From CAZAYP01 sp964489425 [NCBI: uncultured Verrucomicrobiota bacterium] (GTDB taxonomy: Bacteria > Verrucomicrobiota > Kiritimatiellia > RZYC01): 64,000 nt of DNA. The notes under the pieces are model-generated. The model made no database searches. It saw only the letters and a list, made by a program, of their open reading frames with translations, and was not told the DNA's origin. Numbering within the stretch: position 1 is the first letter of the stretch; each line of letters starts with the position of its first letter. Location of the stretch: the NCBI GenBank assembly GCA_964489425.1, contig CAZAYP010000010.1:28627-92626 (forward strand), given 5' to 3'. Shown piece after piece: positions 50,095 to 58,407 of the stretch. The translations under genes were made by a program, and so were the position numbers.

Positions 50095-52731
50095 TCACTT
50101 CAACACCAGGCCGGGATCGCCCAGCAGCATGAACATCTCGACCTCTAAAGGATCATTGCCCTGGGTGATGTAGTCATCCAGAGTCCGGCGCACGATATCC
50201 CCCAGCACGGTGCGCCCGTCCACAAAGCGATACTGCATGAACAACTGGTCAATGATCTCGGCCAGGGAGTTGAAAGATTGGCCGATGGGCGCCCAGGTGC
50301 CGATGGTGCCGCCCTTGGCGCCGCGCAGCAACTCGGCGCCCAGCGCCGTGGCGGACGGGTGGTCGATCCGATTGATCGAACAGGTCATGCCCAGCAGCAC
50401 GGAACCGCGCGAAGCATTGGTCAGCGCGGGGATGTCGGCGGTGGTCATGATCCCCTCGGTGGCCAGGCGGGTCGTGGCGCCGTGTCCGACGTAGTTGAAC
50501 AGGACGGCGCCGCTGTTGAGATTGCTGAACAAGACCGCGCGGGTCGCGGCCAGCGTGGCGTATTCGAGGTACCCGCGCGCCAACCGGTAGCTGGCCGGAA
50601 TGTAGGGCACCACGGACTCGCTGGTGGCGGTGAAGTTGCCGGCCTCGTCCGGGTTGTCGGCCACCAGCAGGACATTGGAAGACCAGGGGCCGGAAGGCTC
50701 GTTTTCGTAGTTGATCACACGCGTTACAAGGTTGCTCAGCGCGGCCAGGGTATAGGCCGGCAGGCGCCCGATCCCATACTCGGGCACGTTGTCGGAATCC
50801 GCGTCGGCCATGATGTTGTCGGAATAATAGATGCCGTAACTGGTATGCACCATGACGCCGGGCACCACGCACCGGCCATAACCAAGATAGTTTTTGTAGT
50901 CGAGGTTGCCATTGCCGGCCAGCAGCACCAATTCGGGAGGCGCCGGCCAGTACTGCCACATGTACGCCAGGAAATTCTGGATGGCATAGGGGGTTTCCAC
51001 GCCCCAACTGAACTCATTATATATGTTCTCCAGATCCACGACCAACGGCCGCCAACCCCGACCCGCCCGGAACTGGGCCAACCGCTCGACTTCCCCGGTC
51101 AGGGCCGCATGGGTAATCATGATATAATTGGCCGTGTTGGTTCCGGAGCGCAACCCGGTAGGCTGCATGGCCCAGGTGTTGGAGGGCGCCCATGCCCCGA
51201 GGCCGGTAAACGCGGCGTACTGGCGCCCGGCTTCGGGATACATGGACACGCAGTACCCGCCGGCCTCAGGTTGCACGTTGATGGCGGCCACCTGGCGCGG
51301 CATGGACGAGGCCGTGACGTCGCAGACATAGATGTCCTGGTTGGTGAACCCATGGACCGTGAGGGCGGCATAGGCATCCGGCCGGAACACCAACTGGTCA
51401 CCCACGGCCGCGTAGCTCCGTGCATACGTAATGTCGAACGATTCGATATTTACGATGCTGGCCAGGATGCCGCTCTCCAGGAACAACGTCGCGGTCAGGG
51501 TGTTATTACCATTGCTAAGGCACGATTGGGGAAAGCTGAAATAGCAGGTGTTCGAGGATTTGCCCACCCAGAAGGTCTCGCCGAGCGGATAGCCGTTGAG
51601 GCTGAACTGGACATGGTGGTTGGTGGTGGCCGGGCTGGTACTGTTGGCGCCCCACATGTGTACGCACACGGACCCGGTGGCAGCCACGGGGGCCACGCCA
51701 TGCAGGTAAAACGGCAGGTTCGTAAAGCGCGGCGCATACAGGTAGCCGGCCCAAAGCCAGATATCCTGGCGGGGATCGGTGAAGGTGACAACATCAAAGG
51801 TTTGGAACTGCTTGAAATGAAGGGTGTCTTCAAAATACTGGTCGGTAAAAATCTCCGCGGGCGCCGCTCCCGTCAGGGCTGGGACCACCAGCCCCCGACC
51901 CTGTTCCAGCCAAAATATATTGTCCCAGGTGAACGGGCTGAAAAATGGCGGCTGATAAATAAATACACCACTGTTGGTGGGCGCCGGGATCCACGCGGTT
52001 TTGTTGCCCTGGGTTGAGAGCCGCAGCAAGCGGCTGGCGATCTGGTTGGTGATCACATCGCGGCTCTTGCCAAGTTTCGCGGCGATCTGATCCGCGCCTA
52101 CAAAATAGAACCCATGGTTGCGCAGCGCGACCTTCATTTTGTCGCCGGTTAACGTCGCGGCCTTGGAGGCAGCGGCGCGGCGCGCTGTGGCCAGGGGCGA
52201 ATCCGCAGGCAAGGGCGGCGGCGGTGGCAGCTCCACAGTGAACCGGAACGGCTCCGCGGCCGCACGGGCGGAAGCGCCGACCGGCCACTGGATGGCATAG
52301 GGGCCATATTCATAGGGTTGCTCATCCCAGCCATAAAGATAAACCAGGATTTTGTAGCGATGTTCACGCCCTGGTTGGCCGGTGGCATCCACGAACCGGC
52401 ACCGTCCCCCCTCAATCGCTTCGGGGCTGTAGGGCAGCAGGGTCGGATTCAACCGCACATAGGCTCCCGCTGGCTGGTCCTGGCGCAGAATACTGAACCC
52501 GAGGATGCTGGGGCCGGCCAGGGTTTCCCAGGCCAACACCACCTGGCCATTGTCTGCGCCAAGGGTCGGCGCGCCGATCAGCACGGCCGGCGGCGGCGCC
52601 ACCGCGCCGGCCAGTTGGGGCGCAGCACTCAAGCCGCCGAGCAACCAGCCCGCCAGCACCCACCGCATGGGCCATGGGCGACAGCACCGGGCTTTGGATC
52701 TGGGAGTGTGGCTCATTGCATTACATATCAT
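50095..52731 (-). CDS. Secreted gingipain-type (C25) cysteine peptidase
   Basis: An 878-residue exported protein. A basic, hydrophobic N-terminus (about residues 17-45) is a probable signal peptide; ATG 52716 is a possible later start. The C-terminal third is a C25 domain: NYVGHGATT carries the catalytic His and LLGMTCSINRI the catalytic Cys, with the spacing seen in gingipains, and AELLRGAKGGTIGTW follows. The preceding regions are beta-rich with Fn3-like segments. It precedes the radical SAM gene by 27 bases. It could release or activate the modified peptide outside the cell, or be an independent secreted protease. Confidence 0.82.
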   Translation of the reverse strand: MICNAMSHTPRSKARCCRPWPMRWVLAGWLLGGLSAAPQLAGAVAPPPAVLIGAPTLGADNGQVVLAWETLAGPSILGFSILRQDQPAGAYVRLNPTLLPYSPEAIEGGRCRFVDATGQPGREHRYKILVYLYGWDEQPYEYGPYAIQWPVGASARAAAEPFRFTVELPPPPPLPADSPLATARRAAASKAATLTGDKMKVALRNHGFYFVGADQIAAKLGKSRDVITNQIASRLLRLSTQGNKTAWIPAPTNSGVFIYQPPFFSPFTWDNIFWLEQGRGLVVPALTGAAPAEIFTDQYFEDTLHFKQFQTFDVVTFTDPRQDIWLWAGYLYAPRFTNLPFYLHGVAPVAATGSVCVHMWGANSTSPATTNHHVQFSLNGYPLGETFWVGKSSNTCYFSFPQSCLSNGNNTLTATLFLESGILASIVNIESFDITYARSYAAVGDQLVFRPDAYAALTVHGFTNQDIYVCDVTASSMPRQVAAINVQPEAGGYCVSMYPEAGRQYAAFTGLGAWAPSNTWAMQPTGLRSGTNTANYIMITHAALTGEVERLAQFRAGRGWRPLVVDLENIYNEFSWGVETPYAIQNFLAYMWQYWPAPPELVLLAGNGNLDYKNYLGYGRCVVPGVMVHTSYGIYYSDNIMADADSDNVPEYGIGRLPAYTLAALSNLVTRVINYENEPSGPWSSNVLLVADNPDEAGNFTATSESVVPYIPASYRLARGYLEYATLAATRAVLFSNLNSGAVLFNYVGHGATTRLATEGIMTTADIPALTNASRGSVLLGMTCSINRIDHPSATALGAELLRGAKGGTIGTWAPIGQSFNSLAEIIDQLFMQYRFVDGRTVLGDIVRRTLDDYITQGNDPLEVEMFMLLGDPGLVLK

Positions 52732-52771
52732 GATAACCGCATTATTCGTTTTTGTAAACCAACGCCGCGGG

Positions 52772-54934
52772 TCATCTGCTCCACATGTTGCTCCCCATCG
52801 GCAGCAGCAACATCGTAATGCCCGGATTCAACGGTCGCCTGCGGAAACAGGCTGTCACGGCGCAGTCGTTGGTGATGATCACGCTGCTCATGGCGCGGTT
52901 GGTATCCGCCACCGCGCCGGCGCCGGCCACGTGCCAGTTACCGAACACGTAAGGCGCTCTCGGCGTGGCGGCCAGCGAAACGGATTCGCCATGCGGGATC
53001 ATATGGGTGCCAGCCGCGGGGCTCAGGATTCCGGCGCCGGCAGGGCTGATGCCCAAGGTAAGGGTATGGGCCCGGGTGACGGCCACGGTGGCCGAGTCCG
53101 TTCCCGGTCCGGTTGCGTTGTGCGCCCGCAGCCGGTAATAGCAGGTGATGCCAGGCACCGCACCGGTCACGGGATATTCGGAGACATCCCCCACGCTCCG
53201 GTCCTGGTAGCCAGGCACGAAGTCGTCCGCCTGGAACAAGGCATTGGTCGCCACATCGAGAAAATACTCAGTAGCCCCGGTCGCCAGCAACCAACGAGCC
53301 GTGAAGCCACTGCTGGTCAACTCTGTAGCGCCGAGAACCTGGGGCGGCGCGGGGCGGGCAAGGAACGCGGCTTGAGCCGTGTAGTTGGTGCCCACGGCAT
53401 TGACGGCAAACACACGGAAATAGTGGGTACGGCCGGGCGCCAACCCGTTAACCGCAAAGCTAAACACGCCGGTGCTCCACGCCCCGGACTCGCTGGCGCA
53501 TCCGGCGGCGGTCGCCGGGTCGAACCCATTGGTTGAACTCCAGCATGCGCCGCGCTGGATGACCGTGGCGCCGTTGGTCGCCGTGATGGTGGCCCCGAGG
53601 TCGGCAGATTCCGCGAAAATATTAGTGGCCACGGGCGCAGAAACATCCGGCGCCGCGGCGACAAACGCATAAAACCGCCCCCCCTCCAGTTCCCGACCAT
53701 CGGCGGTCACCAAGACGGGCATCCACACATAGGCCTGGTCCACCCCCACGCCCGAGTCCACGAACAAGTAAGTGTAGGTTTGATCGCCGACCAGGTACGC
53801 CAACGGCTGGATCAACTCCTGGTTCAACTTGTGCCACTGGCCATCCGCGTACCGGTACAAGTTAAAGCCCATCGCCGGCACATCCTGCCATGCCTGCCAG
53901 CGCACCTCCGGGCCAGAACCGGTCTGGGCCGTGCTGAACCCGAGCACCGCGACCTGGTTGGTCGGCAACTCCCGCCGCACGCAGCGGAACCCTTGAAAAA
54001 GGTTCGCGTCGGTGGGCCGGGCGGCATCGCGCGCAGAACAACGCAGGTCCGCGCCGTCCACGTACCATGACCCGCCGCGGGTGACGCGCATGCTGGAGGC
54101 CGGCGGCACCTCCGGGCCGGACGGATCACCGGGCCAGGCATTGCTGGCGCAAGCCCCATACCAGGCGCCGTCATACCAGTCCCAACACCATTCGGAAACG
54201 TTCCCCGCCATGTCATATAACCCATAGCCATTCACCATATCCGGCCCAGGCGGTTGCTGCTGGCCGTTATAGTAGCCGACCGGCCGCGTCCCGTTCTCTT
54301 CGGGGTGGTTGGCATCCCAATAATTGGCCCGGCCGAACTCCAGATGGTCAGGATAAAAACCATTGAAACTGGCCCAGGGGAAATAAGCGCCCGCCAAGCC
54401 GCCCCGCGCGGCCTGTTCCCATTCCGCCTCGGTGGGCAGGCGAAACCCATCGGCGGTCCACCGGACCATGCGGGTGTCCAGCATGGCGGTCCCGGCACGG
54501 TACACGCCGGTGCATGCAGGATCGGCGTAATACGCGGGGATCCGGCCGGCTTGCTCGGAGCGGGCGTTGGCCCACTTGACGCAATCCTGCCATGACACAT
54601 TCACCACGGGATGGCTGTCCGTCCCCGGCCCGCCCGCGGAGCCCCCCTGCCCCACGGCGAGGTCCGGGTACCCGTTGGTCAGAGCCCAACTGCGCACGCG
54701 ATCCCAATCCTGCTTGGTCACTTCCATGGCATCCGCCAGGAACGGAGTGTTGGTAACAACGTGGTGCGGTTGCTCATCGCTGAACCCGGCCCGCGGGGTC
54801 CCGCCCCAGGGATCCCCCATCTGGAACACGCCGCCCGGGCCCGTGGCCGCGGCGCCGGAGCAAAGCAGCGCGGCCAGGAGGGCATACACCCATCCTGGTC
54901 GCCACGTCATAAAAAGTGATCCCAGCGCATCCAC
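52772..54934 (-). CDS. Secreted FGE/SUMF1-domain protein with C-terminal beta repeats
   Basis: A 720-residue exported protein. After a signal peptide (about residues 9-31) comes a formylglycine-generating-enzyme-like domain (about 32-315): GGVFQMGDP, VNVSWQDCVKWAN, FRLPTEAEWEQAARGG, YGLYDMAGNVSEWCWDWY, RVTRGGSWYVDG and GFRCVRRE. Fn3-like segments follow, and the C-terminus (LSPAAGTHMIPHGESVSLAATPRAPYVFGNWHV) is an InlB-B-type repeat. Many such domains lack oxidase activity and act as binding scaffolds; the catalytic Cys pair of FGE is not evident. It begins the minus-strand operon that contains the radical SAM gene. Confidence 0.82.
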   Translation of the reverse strand: MDALGSLFMTWRPGWVYALLAALLCSGAAATGPGGVFQMGDPWGGTPRAGFSDEQPHHVVTNTPFLADAMEVTKQDWDRVRSWALTNGYPDLAVGQGGSAGGPGTDSHPVVNVSWQDCVKWANARSEQAGRIPAYYADPACTGVYRAGTAMLDTRMVRWTADGFRLPTEAEWEQAARGGLAGAYFPWASFNGFYPDHLEFGRANYWDANHPEENGTRPVGYYNGQQQPPGPDMVNGYGLYDMAGNVSEWCWDWYDGAWYGACASNAWPGDPSGPEVPPASSMRVTRGGSWYVDGADLRCSARDAARPTDANLFQGFRCVRRELPTNQVAVLGFSTAQTGSGPEVRWQAWQDVPAMGFNLYRYADGQWHKLNQELIQPLAYLVGDQTYTYLFVDSGVGVDQAYVWMPVLVTADGRELEGGRFYAFVAAAPDVSAPVATNIFAESADLGATITATNGATVIQRGACWSSTNGFDPATAAGCASESGAWSTGVFSFAVNGLAPGRTHYFRVFAVNAVGTNYTAQAAFLARPAPPQVLGATELTSSGFTARWLLATGATEYFLDVATNALFQADDFVPGYQDRSVGDVSEYPVTGAVPGITCYYRLRAHNATGPGTDSATVAVTRAHTLTLGISPAGAGILSPAAGTHMIPHGESVSLAATPRAPYVFGNWHVAGAGAVADTNRAMSSVIITNDCAVTACFRRRPLNPGITMLLLPMGSNMWSR

Positions 54935-54943
54935 GGTACGTAT

Positions 54944-54972
54944 ATCATACGCAAGCCAACGGTTCTTGTTGA
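54944..54972 (-). promoter_or_regulatory. Candidate promoter of the radical SAM peptide operon
   Basis: On the minus strand TATGAT (54949-54944) is a good -10; the -35 (CAACAA or TCAACA, about 16-17 bases upstream) is poor. A small inverted repeat CGTAT-ATC-ATACG (54939-54951) overlaps the -10. A weak -35 with an overlapping palindrome would fit an activated promoter, but this is tentative. Confidence 0.35.
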
Positions 54973-55022
54973 GTGATTTTTAACGCCAGCGACAAAGGCC
55001 GGCGGCGGGCCTGGCCCGGAGC

Positions 55023-56204
55023 CTAGTCCAGGAACACTTCCTGCCAGGGCAGGCCGTGCTGGTTCAGGGCCGCCATGAACGGGGCGGGATCAAACTGTTC
55101 CATGTTGAACACGCCCTGGTTGCGCCACTGGCCGGTAAGCATCAGCTTGGCGCCAATCATGGCCGGCACCCCCGTAGTATAGGAGATGGCCTGGGACTTG
55201 ACCTCCGCGTAGCACTGTTCGTGATCGCAGATGTTGTACACGTAATAGGTGCGTTTCTGACCGTCCTTGACGCCCTTGATCAGGCAGCCGATGCACGTCT
55301 TGCCCTTGGTCAGCGGGCCCAGCGAGGCGGGATCCGGCAGCAGGGATTTCAGGAATTGCAGCGGCACGATCGGGTGACCCTGGTAATTCACCGGGTCAAT
55401 GCGGGTCATGCCGACATTCTGCAGCACCTGGAGGTGGCGGATGTAATTTTCGGAAAACGTCATCCAAAACCGGATGCGCTTGACCCCGGGAATGAACTTG
55501 GCCAGGGACTCCAGCTCTTCGTGGTAGAGCAGGTAGATTTTCTTGCGCCCGATGCCGTCCGGGAACTCGAACCACTTGTTGATCGACAACGGGTCGGTCT
55601 CGACCCAGCGGCCGCGGTCAAAATAGCGGCCCTTGGCGGTCACTTCGCGGATGTTGATTTCCGGGTTGAAGTTGGTGGCGAACGGCTGGCCATGGTCGCC
55701 GGCATTGCAGTCGATGATATCGATCTCGCGGATCTCGTCGAAGTGCTGCTTGAGCGCCCAGGTGCAATACACGCTGCTCACGCCCGGATCAAAGCCGCAG
55801 CCCAGGAGCGCCATGCGGCCGGCGGCGCGGAACCGTGCCTGGTACTCCCACTGCCACTGGTAGCAGAACCGCGCCTCGGCGGGCGGCTCGTAGTTGGCGG
55901 TGTCGAGATAGTCCACCCCGGCCTGCAGGCAGGCGTCCATGATGTGCAGGTCCTGGTACGGCAACGCCACGTTGATGACCATGGCCGGCCGCACGCGCCG
56001 GAGGAGCGCGACGAGCTGCGGCACGTTGTCGGCATCGATCTGCGCGGTTTCAACCGGCCGCGGCAGCTCCGCGGCGATCTTGTCGCACTTGGACCGGGTG
56101 CGGCTGGCGAGGCAGATCTCCGTGAACACCTCGGGCACCTGGGCGCACTTGTGGGCCACCACGGCGCCCACGCCGCCGGCCCCGATAATCATGACGTTAG
56201 GCAT
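55023..56204 (-). CDS. Carboxynorspermidine dehydrogenase-type oxidoreductase
   Basis: A 393-residue member of the saccharopine dehydrogenase-like family. The Rossmann motif GAGGVG is near residues 8-13, and VINVALPYQDLHIMDACLQAGVDYLDTANYE and LLGCGFDPGVSSVYC are family signatures of carboxynorspermidine synthase. The enzyme reductively joins aspartate semialdehyde with a diamine. It lies 40 bases downstream of speA in the same direction, which supports a polyamine role (spermidine by the carboxy route). The decarboxylase partner is not in the window. Saccharopine dehydrogenase itself is the main alternative. Confidence 0.85.
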   Translation of the reverse strand: MPNVMIIGAGGVGAVVAHKCAQVPEVFTEICLASRTRSKCDKIAAELPRPVETAQIDADNVPQLVALLRRVRPAMVINVALPYQDLHIMDACLQAGVDYLDTANYEPPAEARFCYQWQWEYQARFRAAGRMALLGCGFDPGVSSVYCTWALKQHFDEIREIDIIDCNAGDHGQPFATNFNPEINIREVTAKGRYFDRGRWVETDPLSINKWFEFPDGIGRKKIYLLYHEELESLAKFIPGVKRIRFWMTFSENYIRHLQVLQNVGMTRIDPVNYQGHPIVPLQFLKSLLPDPASLGPLTKGKTCIGCLIKGVKDGQKRTYYVYNICDHEQCYAEVKSQAISYTTGVPAMIGAKLMLTGQWRNQGVFNMEQFDPAPFMAALNQHGLPWQEVFLD

Positions 56205-56244
56205 GGTTCAACTCCTTGGAATGGATGCAGACAGAGGGCCGGGA

Positions 56245-58167
56245 TCAGCGCTCGAAATAGGTGTAGCCGTGGATCCCGGCATGGTAAGCTTCCATCAGGC
56301 TGCGGCGTTCCTGGGCGCTGATGAGGTTCTTGCGCACGGCCTGCTCGGCCAGGTCGCGCACGCGCGCCTCCATGGCCTTGATGTCGTACTCCACGTAGGA
56401 GAGCACATCGGCCACGGAATCGCCCTCGATCTCGCGGGCGTACTGAACCTCGCCGGCATCGGTGACGCGGATGGTGACCACGTTGGTGTCGCCGAGCAGG
56501 TTGTGCAGGTCGCCGAGCGTCTCCTGGTAGGCGCCCACCAGGAACACGCCGAGATAATACTCATCGCCGTTGCGGAGCTCGTGCAGGGGCAGCGCGCGCT
56601 TGACGTCGTGCAGGTCCACGAACCGGTCGATCTTGCCGTCGCAATCGCAGGTGATGTCCGAGAGGATCGCCATGCGGGTGGGCTCCTCGCCCAGGCGGTG
56701 GATCGGCATGATCGGGAACAACTGCTCGATGGCCCAGGCGTCCGGCAGCGACTGGAACACGCTGAAGTTGCAGTAGTAGATGTCCGCCAGCACGCGGTCG
56801 AGGTCCTCGAACTCATCGGGGATGGTTTTGAGGCTGCTGATCGAGTCGGCGATCTTCAGCACGATCGACCAGAAGATCTGCTCGGCGCGGGCGCGCTCGC
56901 GCAGGTCCAGGGCGCCGACGCGGAACAGCTGGCGGATCTCGTCGCGGTAGAACAGCGCGTCGTTGAAGCACTCCTGGGCGTTCTTGCCGGTCAGGGCGCG
57001 GGCCACGTCCACGAGGCTGCGGGTCTGCTCATGGGCGTCGGCGGGCAATTCCTCCGGCCGGGAGCTGGCCTCGAACCGGGCGACGTCGAGGATGTTGAAC
57101 AGCAGGACGGAATAGTAGGCCACGGTGGCGCGGCCGGACTCCGTGACGATCAGCGGATGGGGGATGCCGGCCTCGTTCATGACCGTCATGACCACCTCGA
57201 TGATGTCCACGCAGTACTCGCCGAGGTTGTAGTTGCTGCTGCACTTGAAGTTGGTTTGGGAGCCGTCGTAATCCACGGCCAGGCCGCCGCCGAGATCAAG
57301 CATGCCCATGGCCGCGCCTTCCTGCACCAGGCCGGCGTACACGCGGCAGGCCTCGGCCACGCCGGTGCGGATGTCGCGGATGTTGGTGATCTGCGACCCG
57401 AGATGGAAGTGCAGCAACTGGAGGCAGTCGAGCATGTTTTCCTTGCGCAGCAGGTCCACCACCTCGATCACCTGGGCCATGTTCAGGCCGAACACGCTGC
57501 GGTCGCCGCCGGATTCGGTCCAGTGCCCGCTGGCCTGGGTGGCGATCTTGATGCGGATCCCGATCATCGGCCGGACGTTGAGGGCGGCGGCGCGGGCCAG
57601 GATAGTGGGCAGCTCGCGCGGATTTTCCAGGACCAGCACGCACTGCACGCCCATCTTGCGGGCATACAGGCCGAGATCGATGTATTCCTGGTCCTTGTAG
57701 CCGTTGCAGATCAGCAGGGCCTGGTCGCCCTGCATGAACGAGATGGCCGCGATGAGCTCGGCCTTGCTGCCCGCCTCCAGCCCGTGGTGGAAGCGCGCGC
57801 CGTAGCGGGACACCTCCTCGACCACCTGCTCCTGCTGGTTGACCTTGATCGGGTACACGCCGCGGTAGCCGCCCTGGTAGCCGGCCTCGCGGATGGCGCG
57901 GGCAAACCCTTCGTGCAGGATCTGGATGCGCGAGTCGAGGATGTCGCCGAACCGCAGCAGTACCGGCATGTTCATGCCGCGCTCCTTGAGGCCTTGCACC
58001 ACCTCGTAGAGGCTGACCGCCGGCGACCCGGGCGCGCCGCGCGGGGTGGCGGCCACCTCGCCGCGCTCGTTGATGTTAAAGTAGCCGCCGCCCCAGTTGC
58101 GGACGCCGTAGAGCTCAGCCGCCTTATCGCTGTTCCAGCGATCCAGCGAGGACGATTTAATTTTCAT
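56245..58167 (-). CDS. speA: Biosynthetic arginine decarboxylase
   Basis: A 640-residue PLP enzyme that makes agmatine from arginine, the first step to putrescine. The PLP-type Lys is K108 in GVYPIKVNQQ. HFHLGSQITNIRDIR, LDLGGGLAVDYDGS and ECFNDALFYRDE are family hallmarks of SpeA. Length matches. The ATG at 58167 is chosen because the longer open frame to 60177 runs antisense through the phosphatase gene. It is co-directional with the dehydrogenase gene and divergent from the phosphatase gene. Confidence 0.95.
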   Translation of the reverse strand: MKIKSSSLDRWNSDKAAELYGVRNWGGGYFNINERGEVAATPRGAPGSPAVSLYEVVQGLKERGMNMPVLLRFGDILDSRIQILHEGFARAIREAGYQGGYRGVYPIKVNQQEQVVEEVSRYGARFHHGLEAGSKAELIAAISFMQGDQALLICNGYKDQEYIDLGLYARKMGVQCVLVLENPRELPTILARAAALNVRPMIGIRIKIATQASGHWTESGGDRSVFGLNMAQVIEVVDLLRKENMLDCLQLLHFHLGSQITNIRDIRTGVAEACRVYAGLVQEGAAMGMLDLGGGLAVDYDGSQTNFKCSSNYNLGEYCVDIIEVVMTVMNEAGIPHPLIVTESGRATVAYYSVLLFNILDVARFEASSRPEELPADAHEQTRSLVDVARALTGKNAQECFNDALFYRDEIRQLFRVGALDLRERARAEQIFWSIVLKIADSISSLKTIPDEFEDLDRVLADIYYCNFSVFQSLPDAWAIEQLFPIMPIHRLGEEPTRMAILSDITCDCDGKIDRFVDLHDVKRALPLHELRNGDEYYLGVFLVGAYQETLGDLHNLLGDTNVVTIRVTDAGEVQYAREIEGDSVADVLSYVEYDIKAMEARVRDLAEQAVRKNLISAQERRSLMEAYHAGIHGYTYFER

Positions 58168-58326
58168 ATGCCGCTCCCGCGACCCGCCGCGCAGCGGATC
58201 GCCGTCTTGCCCCGCCCCTGGTACTTGGGTTTCAGCGCCTTGTTTCCTGCCGGTGTTCCGGCCCGGCTTCGCTTGTTTAATATAAACCCCCGGGCCACGC
58301 AACTTTTTCCGCGCGCCACAATACAT

Positions 58327-58356
58327 TTGCGTTGCCCCGCCGGAACACCCTATAAA
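58327..58356 (+). promoter_or_regulatory. Promoter of the PAS-phosphatase gene
   Basis: TTGCGT (58327-58332), 18 bases, TATAAA (58351-58356). It is the third TTGCGT -35 found in the window. The 240-base gap to speA also holds a palindromic TTTAATATAAA near 58275 on the speA side, but no clean speA promoter was found. Confidence 0.55.
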
Positions 58357-58407
58357 TAGCCCCATGAAGGCGGCACAGCGCGCAGGCGATGAGCAGGGCC
58401 CGGACGC

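Noticed and set aside
55939-58359. An 806-codon plus-strand frame across the polyamine genes
   Set aside because: It is opposite two recognisable enzymes and shows only shadow composition.
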